From: Eucalyptus grandis
Lineage: Eukaryota > Streptophyta > Magnoliopsida > Myrtales > Myrtaceae
NCBI RefSeq assembly: GCF_016545825.1
Contig: NC_052617.1
Coordinates: 5,910,600-5,974,599 of the forward strand
Reading direction: 5' to 3'
DNA: 64,000 bases
Part shown: in pieces, positions 12,101 through 23,400 of the stretch
Numbering within the stretch: the first letter of the stretch is position 1
Layout of the letters: each line of letters opens with the position of its first letter
The notes under the pieces: model-generated
Databases searched by the model: none
What the model was told of the DNA's origin: nothing
Seen by the model: only the letters and a program-made list of their open reading frames with translations
Program-made: the position numbers and the translations under genes

Positions 12101-13552
12101 CCGCTTTGGTCTGCATCTTCTCCGTGTCGGACCACTGCGTACGCTCCCCATCTCCCTCTTCAAAGCCTCAGCTCCATGAACGCATCGGCTCTCGTCCATC
12201 TTCGCATCTCCCTCTCTCTCTCTCTCGCTCGTCAGCTCGATATTGCATGGATGAAACTTTCCAGAGGTTGGCGGTGCTCCTTTCTCTACTCGATCAAATT
12301 ACTGCTGAGAATTTTTATGTCCATTCCTTGCGTGGTGCGATTTCTTGATTCGACTTCCCCCTCATTCCTTGCGCGTGCGCGTGGTGGGGTGGCTGGCCTC
12401 GCCTTGAAAGGAAGCTCTTTTCCTGTTCGGTGGGGTCTCTTCGCTGTTGGGTTCTGCTCGAGAGCGTGATTGGAAGTGAAGGGCTTTCTGATTTTCCCTT
12501 TGCTGGGTCGTCGTTCTTGGTACCGATGGGGCGGGGTTTGGATTAGGGCGGTTGCTCGTGAATTCCGAGTTTCGCTTCTTCGGTGAATTTGGCCGAGGCA
12601 CGGCTGCTGAGGAGTCGGGCATTGGTGGGGTTGGATTAAGTTTTCATGTTTGGAGTATGTTCATGTCAGTCTTGTTATTCGTATCGTTCGGAGTCTTTGC
12701 TAAATTTGCGTGTTTGGGGCCTTAGCTGCGGTTTGATTATGCGTTTCGAACGAGTTAGAGTTAAAATGGTCTATTTGGCGACCTGCTTTGGATTTGTATG
12801 GCATTGTGGCATAGTTCCCTCTCTTTGCTTGTTGAGATTTGCGAGAGCGAAGTGATGGTTTCGGTCATCTGAGGGTTGATTAGGCATTGTTGTACGTTCT
12901 AAAGACTTTTGTGGGCAAGGAAATTTGACATCTTAGACACTGGATCACAGGCCATTGCACGATTCAAATCATTCCGATTCTAACGAGTCCATATGCTGGT
13001 GCACTGCACTTGCCTTTTGGGATTGAAGAGCCGGTTCTAGAAGCAGTTTTTTGTCTTCTTTGGACCTATTTTTCCTGATTTTTAAGGCACACAGCTGGCC
13101 TTAGTCATCTGCTGTCAGTTTACTTGGCTTCCTGGAAGTGCTCCATGTAGTGTGGAAATTAAATGATCCACAAAGCTCTATGCATGAGCTACAACTGATT
13201 GATGAAATTACGGGGAAAATTCCAAAACTAAACATCTAAGCGTGGGATAGGTCTGATTTGATGCTGCTGGACTGCTGCATAGTTTCATAAATTCATGAAG
13301 GTCTGCTTGCATTGCGATGTATGTCAATGAAACATTAGAGCCCTAGCAATTTTCTGTTGAATTCCTCGAGATGGCACTTGAGATTTTTTTTTTTTCTCTC
13401 GAGTTTGCCTAGATAACTGCATTTGTTATTTTCCATTTATGTATGAATGGGCCTTAAATTGGCATGTTTTGGAAAGTTAGTTACATCAATATTCTAACTT
13501 GGTCTTCTTGTTCCCCAGTCTTGTGTCTGGTTAGCCACTGTGTTCCTCGTTG
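12100..13552 (+). other. Probable 5' UTR and leader intron of TRM9
   Basis: Between the GC-rich promoter block and the coding exon the sequence turns AT-rich like an intron. It ends in a T-rich tract and ttccccag (13511-13518), a good acceptor about 35 bases before the first ATG. Open frames at 12200-12622 are short and on both strands with no conserved domain. A leader intron is inferred; its donor was not determined. Confidence 0.45.
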
Positions 13553-15035
13553 ATGATCATTACCTTCCTGAGACAAAATAGATTCTTATCTGCAACTTGG
13601 AAGGCATTGTGTGTTCCCACAAGTTCAAGCGCCTGGCTGTCTAAGACCTATAGTACTATGCGAGAAGATAATTCCAATGTACATTCTTCTGGATGTGGTA
13701 GTGACTTAATCCAGAAATCTGCTTCCACATGTGATGACGAGAAGTGTTCCTCCAGAAATGTGGAGTCCACCCCGGAAATAGAAAAGAAGTATGTTCACCG
13801 TGTTTATGATGCTATAGCTCCTCATTTCAGTTCCACTCGATTCGCCAAGTGGCCAAAGGTTGCCACCTTTCTAAAAACTCTGCCTCCGGGATCACTCATC
13901 TTGGATGCGGGTTGTGGAAATGGGAAGTACTTGGGCTTGACTCCTGATTGCTATTTCATTGGATGTGATATAAGTGCTCCCCTGATAAAAATATGTGCAG
14001 ATAGAGAGCATGAGGTTCTGGTTGCGGATGCTGTCAATCTTCCTTACAGAACTGGTTTCGGGGATGCTGCAATCTCAATAGCCGTATTGCATCACTTGAG
14101 TACGGAGAATAGGAGGAAAAGAGCAATTGAAGAGTTAGTTCGTGCCGTGAAAAAGGGCGGGCTGGTTCTGATAACTGTTTGGGCTGTAGAACAGGAAGAT
14201 AAATCATTGCTTACCAAGTGGACTCCTCTAGCACCGAAATATGTGGAAGAGTGGGTAGGAGCAGGAAGTCCCGGAGTTCGCAGCCCTTCATCTTCGATTT
14301 TGGAAAGCATCCCAGAGACAGATGACCGCTCAGTGGAAAGCACGAGGGAATTTGAAGCTAATATGGCCACAAACCCAGAGAAGACTCAGAATTTGAATCA
14401 TCATGGAGAAGATGATGAAATGGCATTGAGACAAGAGAAGAATATTGAGGATCAGCAGGAATACTTTGTACCTTGGCACTTACCCTATCATCGTGCTGAA
14501 GTCAGTGGAGCTTCCATGACTGCTCTTGCAAGTGGTTTGGCAAAAAAGGACGATAAGAAGGGTGCTGTAGTGTATAATAGATATTACCACGTCTTTGGTG
14601 AGGGTGAACTTGAGAGGTAAATCAATTTTATATGTTTTTAGATACAAGTACTCATATTATTAATGTAGGTACAGCAATTTTATGTGCTGTGTTTTCTATT
14701 TTTTTTTAATTAATTTTACATGCTCTTTACGGGTCTTTTGGCATCATGCTTCTTTATACACTGTTGAGCAATTTTCAGATCAAATTAAAAAGTTCTACCT
14801 GTTGGGTTTACGCTGCTCTTAAATGTTTTGATGTTTTGACTCCGTAAACTGTTTAGCAAGAAATTACTTCCCACCCATACTCAGCGCATGTGTTCAGCTG
14901 ATAAAATTGACCTCTTCTTCTCGCTCTTTTTGGCTTGGCATTTGCAGGTTGGTATCTGGCATGGACAACATCATAGTTGTTGATCGTTTTTATGACAAAT
15001 CAAACTGGTGTATTGTTCTCGAGAAGACATACTGA
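13553..15035 (+). CDS. TRM9: tRNA (carboxymethyluridine-34-5-O)-methyltransferase, TRM9/ALKBH8 type
   Basis: Two exons (13553-14616 and 14948-15035; donor AG|GTAAAT, acceptor TTTGCAG) join in phase to give 383 residues. The family transfers methyl from S-adenosylmethionine to the carboxymethyl group of wobble uridine 34 in some tRNAs, with TRM112 as partner. The methyltransferase core starts near residue 80 with HRVYDAIAPHFSSTR..WP, followed by motif I LILDAGCGNGKYLG at about 115-128, the acidic loop GCDIS, and AISIAVLHHLST. This is the order seen in yeast Trm9 and the ALKBH8 methyltransferase domain. A Ser/Glu-rich insert at about 240-310 precedes a conserved tail ending in D-R-F-Y-D-K-SNWC-IVLEK. 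The first ATG gives a basic Ser/Arg-rich N-terminus; a second in-frame ATG at 13658 (MREDNSN) is an equally plausible start. The first ATG was chosen because no stop intervenes after the acceptor. Confidence 0.88.
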
Positions 15036-17065
15036 CACAATCAGGTGTGGAGATTATGTATCTTTTGTGGTGGGAATTGGTACATTCTCATGCTAATTCC
15101 CAGCCCTGCAAGTTTTGAGGTCGGGCTCAATATGTGTTTTGACTATGAATTTTCAGAGAATCGTTCCTTCTCATTAATGAGTGGACAGGACGAGGGCATG
15201 ATTAAGGCCAAGTTTTCACTTTTTGGCCAAAATTTTGTGAAGTTTTACTGTTAGTATAGATGGCTGGAATGTAACGGTCGGAAATGGTCGGAAATGCCAA
15301 GATGGCGTGAAGCAACTGATCACCATGATCTGCAACTCACTGTACTCATGATGTGCTTTATCTGTTTTATGTCCGCCATCTTGATTCTTTGGATTCGATG
15401 GTCATTTATGGCAAATTATATTTCGTAGGGTTTCAGGTTTCTTGGTCATAAAAAAGAGAGCTGTTCTATGAGCAGTGTGACTTTCAATAAACAATAATGT
15501 AAGGAACATGGTTTTCACGTGTTGACTTGGTATTTTTGCTGAGACCAACATCACATATAAGATGTTGGATCCTTGTTTGTTGACATGTCATTATCTTAAG
15601 CAGCAATATGTATTAGCACGCGGGTCGGTAACTTGAAAAAGCTTTTCCCACGAGATTTATCTAATGTTAAATCTGGGAGGATGAAGAAGGCCGAAGACTT
15701 GGACCAAGTTCGCGGCGCATTTTAGTTCTCATGTATCGTGTGAATGCTCAGCGATCCGTCCTAATAAGAGTGAAATTTTCAGAAAACCACTGGGTAACCA
15801 TCCTGTGGTTACAGCTTGCGAGTCTTGAGACGCCGTCTTAAGATCAAATCCTTCAAAAAAGGCAAAAAAAAAAAAAGAAAAAAAAAAGAGGGAACTTACG
15901 GAAGGACGGACAGCCAAATTCTCGAAATCTTCGCCCTCATGCGTTTCCTGTAATTCTTAGAATTAGCACGAGTTTCACTCATTCTCATTATTTTAACGCA
16001 TTCAAGCTGACCCGAGATCCCAATTCCATGAACCACATGGAAACATCTTTTAACAACTTGAGCAGTGGCCGAACAACTTCGAAGCCGATGACATGAACAA
16101 GTCACTCGATTCCTCCATTGTGACAAAATCAAGAAAGGAACCGAGAGGCAAGAAGAACATGTCTCGAAACTTGAAGGCAAAAGCTGATGCCAAGAGGCAA
16201 GAAGAACAATCAGTTTCGATTTCCCTTTTCAGCTCGACTTCTTTCTCAATATCTCACATCTATTTCCACGACCATTTGCATTAGTTCTCTCGTTTATACT
16301 AACAATCAGAGCAACAGAAATTTCTTTCTATATTTCTGCAGAGACAGGTCGCAGGCATATTCAATTCAACAGTCATAGCCAGTTGAAAAAGGTCAAAATC
16401 TAAATATGTGTAATTCCTTGTAGTCGTCTTATAGTCTCGTCAATGCGTCCGGCAGTACTTGCAGGTCAGTACTATCTTGTTTGACAAGGGGGAATACCAA
16501 GAACAAAATTACTAACGCGCAACTTGCAAAACTTTCCCTAGTGCTTGACAAAGGGATTGTGTATTGGATGTGATTATATATGTACAATTGCACGTCCACA
16601 TCATTATCGATACAGACGATTTTCCCAGTTTAAGTGATGTGAATATAATGCAATGTACTGATCACAAATAAATTATAGGTGACCGATGAATTTTCTCGTT
16701 ATGTATATATTGTCAGTTCTCCTAATCCTTCAGCCACCTGCACACCCAGCTCTCCAATGTTTACATAGCTTTGGCATTCCTGGAGATGACAAATGATACG
16801 GTGTTAAGGAGTTCGATGCTGCACTTTCCTCCTTCGCACGTTCCTTGATACTGCTGCTCGGAAGAGGGTGGATATACCGTATATAACACAGAAGTCAGGT
16901 CAATCAACCTTCCTGGCAGACTTTCTATTCCTCCCAGGCAACGTTACTTTAACAGTTATATCATCTATTTGTGAGCCAATGATTGTATAGTTATCCCCAT
17001 CCCTGAGCCAATGACTACTTCATGTACAATTGGTTTCCATGGAAACCGCATTAAGAGCTGAAATG
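15036..17065. other. Convergent 3' flanks of TRM9 and the PPR gene
   Basis: AT-rich 3' sequence with a likely TRM9 3' UTR at its left edge. A short direct repeat (gaggcaagaagaaca) occurs near 16144 and 16194. No gene recognised. Confidence 0.45.
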
Positions 17066-18976
17066 TCAACTAGACTGCAAGCAATATTCTGATGAAGTTT
17101 CATTGTCCCACTCCAAATCTCCACATGCAGTGATAACCGTGGAGAGTACATAATCATCCACCTCAATACCTTCTGCTCTCATCCGATACATGAGCTTTAA
17201 AGCCTCTCGGCAATGACCTTTCCTTGCATAGCCCATTATCATAGCCTTCCATGTTACCAAATTACGCTGCGGCATGCTGTCAAAAACTTGAGATGCCTCT
17301 GCTAGGTATCCACATTTTGCATACATATGAATTAATGCACTCCCAACAAACACATTAGACAAGGCGGGAGTCTTGTTTGCGGAGGAGTGAAGTAACTTTC
17401 CTTGTAAAAGATTTTCTAGCTTAGCACATGCCTTTAGTGCTGAAGAATACGTGAACGCATTGGGCTCCACACCTTCATCCAACATATCTTTCAAGCGCTC
17501 AAGTGCTTCTGCTCCCAGCCCGAGATGTGCGCAGCCAGATATTAACGCCGTCCAAGAGACAACATCTCTGAACGGCATCTGGCGGAGGACATTGGAGGCA
17601 GTTGAATACTTTCCGTATTTACAGTACAACCATACAAGGGTGCTTCCAATGTGGACATTAGTTTGAACAGATTTCTTGAGAATCTGTGCATGAACTTCCC
17701 TTCCCAACTCTAACTTCTTGATTGAACCACAAGCTAGGAGAATACTTACAATGGTGAGGTTATTAGCAAATATATTCCTTCTCTTCATCTCCCTGAAAAG
17801 GTTTATGGCCTCCTCACCGAGCCAATTCCGAGCATATCCAGCTATCATGGTTGTCCATGTCACTGTGTTTCTATGCTTCATTCCATCAAATACTTTTCTT
17901 GAATCTACTATCTCCCCACATTTTGCATACATATCCACTAAAGATGTCCACACAAAAATATCATTCTTGATCATCTTTTTAAATGTGATGCAGTGTAACT
18001 GTCTCCCAAATTTCAATGCCTTCTCCTCGCCGCAGACATTCAAAATGCTACACACAGTATGCTCATTAGGCAATAATTCATCCCTTAACATTTGCCCAAA
18101 CATTGAAAAGGCCTCTTTTTCATGTCCTAGTTGGGAACAAGCAGTGATTATTGTTGTCCAAGACACCACATCATGCTCATCCATCCGGTCAAATGCACAG
18201 AATGCGCTATCAAGCATCCCGCACTGCGCATAGAAATGAACTATAGCACTCTCGACGATCAAGTTTCTCTGCTCATTCTTGATTATGCAGGCATGAACCT
18301 GTTTCCCGAGCTGCAAATCTAACCCCCTGCTACACAAATTCAGGACACACACGTACGTCTTGCAGTTTGCTCGGACCCCAACCCCGAGAGCATCAAGAAA
18401 CAACCTCAGAGCCTCGCTGTCCAAGCCAAACCGAACGCACGCGTTAATCACGGTAGTCCAACTGACCACATTCCTCTCAGGCATTTCGTCAAACACCTTC
18501 CTGACCTCGTCCAATCTCGCATATCTCAAGTACGCAGACATCAGATTATTATTAACGTAAGCAGCACCGGCTCCTGAACACTTCAAAACCAAAGCTTGAA
18601 CCTTTTGAACGTCTCTGACGCTAGAACACGACTGCAGCCAAGAAGCGAGAAGACCATCGTTCATGCATTGAGCGCCAGAGGGGCCACCGCGCGAATCGCC
18701 ATCTGGGTTTTCTCGGGAGCACGGGACACTGCTGGAAAAGCAACATTCCGACGCCGAAGACAGGTACTTGGAGCACGAAGAGCGGAATCTTCCGCCGCCG
18801 CCGGTTCTTGCTTTCGAGGAAAGGCGGCGCCTTGGGGTTTGAGGCGTCCGGCGGAGGAGGGAGACGGGCGTGTCGAGTGGAGCGAGGCTTGGCGAGAGGA
18901 AGGTGTAGGAGGAGAGCATCTGCCGGAAATGGAATGGAGTTCCTTCCCGAAGAATCGGTCTGAGAAGGTCGCTCAT
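17066..18976 (-). CDS. PDM1: PLS-class pentatricopeptide repeat protein, PDM1/SEL1-like
   Basis: A single exon encodes 636 residues. After a Ser/Arg-rich, low-acid N-terminus that looks like a plastid transit peptide (about 1-70), tandem PPR units run from about residue 110 to the end. They show the usual cues: repeated MYAKCG-type helices, VVSWTT/NTVTWTTMIAGYAR and LGRQLHCITFKK-like segments. No E, E+ or DYW domain follows. The repeat order and the short tail (DYVLSTVITACGDLEWD) recall Arabidopsis At4g18520 (PDM1/SEL1), a plastid protein known to be needed for processing and splicing of some chloroplast transcripts (rpoA, trnK, ndhA) and for greening. The gene is intronless, as is usual for PPR genes. 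PPR identification is certain; orthology rests on memory of the Arabidopsis protein. The next ATG (residue 20) could also serve as start. Confidence 0.8.
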   Translation of the reverse strand: MSDLLRPILREGTPFHFRQMLSSYTFLSPSLAPLDTPVSLLRRTPQTPRRRLSSKARTGGGGRFRSSCSKYLSSASECCFSSSVPCSRENPDGDSRGGPSGAQCMNDGLLASWLQSCSSVRDVQKVQALVLKCSGAGAAYVNNNLMSAYLRYARLDEVRKVFDEMPERNVVSWTTVINACVRFGLDSEALRLFLDALGVGVRANCKTYVCVLNLCSRGLDLQLGKQVHACIIKNEQRNLIVESAIVHFYAQCGMLDSAFCAFDRMDEHDVVSWTTIITACSQLGHEKEAFSMFGQMLRDELLPNEHTVCSILNVCGEEKALKFGRQLHCITFKKMIKNDIFVWTSLVDMYAKCGEIVDSRKVFDGMKHRNTVTWTTMIAGYARNWLGEEAINLFREMKRRNIFANNLTIVSILLACGSIKKLELGREVHAQILKKSVQTNVHIGSTLVWLYCKYGKYSTASNVLRQMPFRDVVSWTALISGCAHLGLGAEALERLKDMLDEGVEPNAFTYSSALKACAKLENLLQGKLLHSSANKTPALSNVFVGSALIHMYAKCGYLAEASQVFDSMPQRNLVTWKAMIMGYARKGHCREALKLMYRMRAEGIEVDDYVLSTVITACGDLEWDNETSSEYCLQSS

Positions 18977-19211
18977 GTCATCTGTCGGTCGGTCCGAAAG
19001 GAAGTTAAGCTTAAGTTTCAGGCTGAGCTTTGGATATGATGCTGGCTAGTGTCCATTTTCCCGCGTCCGGACAAACTACGAACGGTGGATTGAAGCAGTT
19101 CTTAGGTATATTTTTTTATGGGAAAGAGGTCCAATTTTTCAAAGAAATTGGCATCGTAGGAATGTAAAGAAACTCTCTGTTCTTTTCTGATGCTGTCAAC
19201 GGCAAAAGAAA

Positions 19212-19255
<44 letters not shown>

Positions 19256-20464
19256 AATGCGCACGCGCGAAAAGAAACAATGGGGAAAGATTCACGAAAG
19301 AAAAGGTTTGAGTGGGACTTGTTCAGGAACTTGGTAAAAAAGATAACTTCAAGAAAATGGCTCCAAACCGCTGTAATTGAGGGGAAAAAATGCAAATACA
19401 ATTTGGTATTGTTATTTATCTTACAGTAGGCATAAATATCGGTGTGGAAAGTCTGAATAAAACAATTGGTGTCGTTGGATTTTATATTGTAATGAAATAA
19501 GTTTTTTTTTTTCCTAAGGCTACATTTAGTGAACTAGCCATAATCTAAGCAATACGACTTTTATTTGGCTTGATCTTTGAGAAAAGTCTAGGAGAAATGT
19601 AAAGGACTCCAGGTAATATCAATTTTTTTTTTTTTGAAAAAATAAATAATGCTTAGCAACCTATGATGTAAATATGTAATGACAAGCAACTTTGATTAAA
19701 AATAAGGCAATTTTTTTTTTTTTGAAACTAAACCTTAAACCCTTCACCGAATGCTAACAAAGGATTTAGGTTGCCAAGAAGTCAAATCTAGCACAGCCAA
19801 TCATTGCTTGAAGTTACAAAACCTCAAGCAAACTTGACAATGGTTGATCTCATATGGCCCTCGTTAAGCTTGTGTGACCTTAGGTGAGGTTCGCCAATGA
19901 TTTGATCTAGCATTGGTGATGATACATAAGATAGAATATATTGAGGCATTTTTGGAATTTTGAAAATTAAGCAAGAGCAAAATTGAAAGGAAAAATAAAA
20001 TGCATTAACATTCCGAAAATGTGAAAGCCCAGAACTTCATCAGACCTGTCTTTGTGCTGAGAGAATTTAGAAAATTTTGGAAAAGATATGGCCAAACGGC
20101 TTTTAGGGGCCAAATGCCTTTGGAGAAGTGGTTGCCAGATACAGCCTTAAACGTATGCCAAAGACTAAAGGACGTGCATTTGAAGTTCCTGGAGCCGATG
20201 ATGTTCCGTCGTCGTGCATACAAGGCATAAGCCAAAAAGTTAAGTGGGTTTATAGAGGAATTCCTATATTTATTGATGAAAAGAGCTTTATAAGTCCAGT
20301 GGTATTGCATTCAATGGCAATACTTGGAACAGAAGAATCGCCAACGTAAACATTGTAAAGCACCAAAGGCAAAATTGTAAGGAGGAAATGATGAGAAATA
20401 AGAGTGACGAAGCAACAGGAGAAATTGCGGACATCGTCCCTATGTCCAATAAAAAAGTGTGGCT
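18977..20464. other. PPR promoter side and VPS51 3' flank
   Basis: The sequence is AT-rich with poly(T) runs near 19502, 19624 and 19710. Around 19740-19930 a cytosine/guanine-richer stretch (gccaagaagtc..gaggttcgccaatga) resembles a decayed centre of the foldback family at 62965. Open frames at 20021-20349 (+) and 20005-20310 (-) have no recognised homology and lie in the probable VPS51 3' UTR or flank. Confidence 0.4.
19214..19255. repeat. (AC)n-(AT)n microsatellite
   Basis: About 17 CA repeats run into a short AT repeat, roughly 240 bases upstream of the PPR start codon. Such purine-pyrimidine alternation can be length-polymorphic. Confidence 0.95.
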
Positions 20465-23400
20465 CTACTCCTTTGTTTTAGCCAACTTGGCTTGTATTAG
20501 TTTGTCCAAGATTGGAGGCTCCAGAGGGATTGGATCAAGACAACGCTCCGCAGCAGCAACAATCACCTGCCCCATACATGACGAGAACCATCACGATTAC
20601 ATTCTACAAACTCGAGACAAGCAATGTAAAAGAGCAGAGAACAGGAAATGTAAGTCCACAGATCACGAACACAACCTTTTTTTTTTTTTTTTTTTGACAT
20701 TTGGCGAAATAACATAAACCACACATACAACTCATGAAAAGAAGCTAGGTGTCTGTGTAAATTTAATCCCAACAGGGGACAAAGTTTTAGCCGTCAAAGA
20801 TGCATGGAAGGTCAAACACAACAGAAGGACATGGAAGTCCAGCATGAGAGTTAAGTTAACCCCAGCTCCAGCAAACAGTTAAGTCTCCTAGTCCTACACT
20901 CCTCTCTCAAAATCCTCAACAAAAAATTCCATAATAATAATATAGAAGACCACCGAATAGCACAACTATGAAAAGCCAAAAACTCAAAGGTAGACGCTGG
21001 AGGAAGGGTTGATGCCGTTGTGTGAATTCTTTCTCACAAATTTTTTGCTAAATTAGAATTGTAGGTTTTTCAAGAACAGGGGGATATGAAAGCTGACACC
21101 GAACTGCAGTACAACCCAAATTGATCTCCATAACAGATATGCTCGATCTTACACTATATAATAAATTACCTCATCTAGCAAGAAGTCAATGGCTGCTTCA
21201 TCCTCGGCACTTTCCTTTAAAGGAGACCTTAGAAACTGAATATCCAGTTGAATTTGCTGAAACCCACTCCTATTGAAAGTTTGAAGTCGAACAAATTCTT
21301 GAAGACTTTTCAGGGACAATTTTATGATTGTATTGATGACTGACTCCTGAAATAGAGATATCGATTCAGATCATGTGATGACGAGACTGTTTACAACCAC
21401 TTTTTCCTTAGCAGAAAGGGAACTAGACCTGTGTGTATTCAACTTTAGTGAAAATTTCCACTTTCTGCTTGAACAATTTTGCCAGATGTGTTTCCAAAAG
21501 CTGGCTCCTGGCCCTATTGGTATTAGATCGACCCATTTTGTCATCTCGTAATGGATTACTACGCGAAGATGTAGTGCTTCCATTGCTTTCAGAACGACGA
21601 TGCTTCCGTTGGAGCCCTTGGGGTAATATCTGCTTCACTTCGGACCCTACTGCTTCCAACTATGACAGATAAAATTACCTCAATGTCAACCAAAGGAGAG
21701 AAGAATTCATATTTATCCAATTGGAGATCAACCATTAAGAATGTAGCAGTAGCATATTTGAAGACATAGCTTCCTTCTCTTTTGGATACTGCAATATTTT
21801 AAAAATAGAACAAAAGAAAAGAAAAGAAAAGAAAAGAAAAGAAAAGAAAAGAAAAGAAAAGTGCCAACCTCTCGCAATAGTAAATCAACGAACATATGAA
21901 CCTCTCTAGGCTCCTTATGCTGTCAGAAAAGAAAATAGTGAAACATACTGTCAATGCAAAATAAATGCATCTCAGTCGATGAAACTATATCAATACTGAC
22001 CTTGACCCAATTTGGTGTAGTAAACCTCTTTCTCAGGATGACAGAGATCCTCTGTGTACTCATTTTTATATACTGTGAAAAAGAGATACAATATCAACTT
22101 CCTTTCAAATTCCTAAATACTAGAACAGATGAAATTTGGCTATACTGATCAGTACAAATATTCATGAGAGAGAACTAATTCCTCTAGGTAGTTGACTGGT
22201 CTTAGTAATAGAAAAACCCGCAAGAATAAGTTTAGATGAACCCAATGTTCTTAACTAAAAGATAAGAAAGTCCAAGAACAACTTCTCGCATCACTTCTAG
22301 CTGAAGCATCATAAAACATCTGCAGATTCTAAAAGTAGAAAGTTTTCCATAACCTCGCCCCTTGAAAAACAAAAAACATCATGGCCAAACTTGCAATGTT
22401 GAGTTCAGAGACACATCTTGTTTATAGAATTGAAGAGACATCCTGTTTATTGAATCGGAGGATCCCCCACCAAAGTACAATCACAGTTGGCAGTAATGCT
22501 ATGAAAAGGTGAAGCTTGAAGACACGTCCTGTTTATTGAATTGAAAACTTGTGAGTCAATGTGCTGATTTTGCTGCCCTAAAGGCCACATTGACGAAAGC
22601 ATGTCAGGATTTAAATGACCATCCATAAAAAGGAATCATCCGGTCTATAACTGATCAATGCTTCAACATGGTACTATTTCCAACCCATGCAGATGTGGTC
22701 AGATTTATCACTAGTTTGTCATAAATGTAAGTTCTGACTTGTATATATGGATTCTCAAGTGATAAAATTCAAACCATACAAGGTGCAGAAACTTTTCGCC
22801 AGCTGATCGAAATCTGCGACAAATTTCTCCTGGAACAAAAGCAGGTCCATATTCATATCCTCGAACACCACCACCAGAAAAAGAAGCAGCGATTTCCTGG
22901 CAAGTAGAAAAGAGGGTAAAAACTCCAAAGCATGCCCCAATGATACAAGATAAAAAGCATTACAGAGACCATTAATCATAAATAAGAAACTTGACAGCTA
23001 ATGATATTAAACTCCTTGCCTCAGTGATTCTCGGGATTGCACTCTGCTCAATGAAAACAGAGATTTGAGACAGCACCAGGACAATGCCCATGAGACCTTT
23101 ATCACTTTGTGTCACCTCCATCATATTTTGCTCTTTATTCACAAGATTCTTCTTCCCAGAAAGCAAGTTAAAGTGATCATCCAGTGTTCTAAAGAAATCT
23201 TGGAATCCTTCTTGAACCCAATCCACAATAAAGTCTCTCAGTTTAACTAGTAACCCCAAGTTGTCTTCCAAAAGTTGCCGGAAGTCCTAAGGTAAATATA
23301 CTGAATAATAGTCAGAAAGATTCGTTACCAAAATTCAGAGTCTAAGTTTAAGAAAGGTCATATTAGCCAGTAGCTGAACAAAATACTGCTAAACAATGCG

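Noticed and set aside
11973..12469. Overlapping plus-strand frames in the GC-rich TRM9 promoter
   Set aside because: Two frames open at once in GC-rich DNA with no domain; better explained as promoter and 5' UTR.
17718..18233. Long plus-strand open frame opposite the PPR gene (also 18360-18560 and 18596-19039)
   Set aside because: These are antisense shadows of the PPR coding exon, with no domain of their own.
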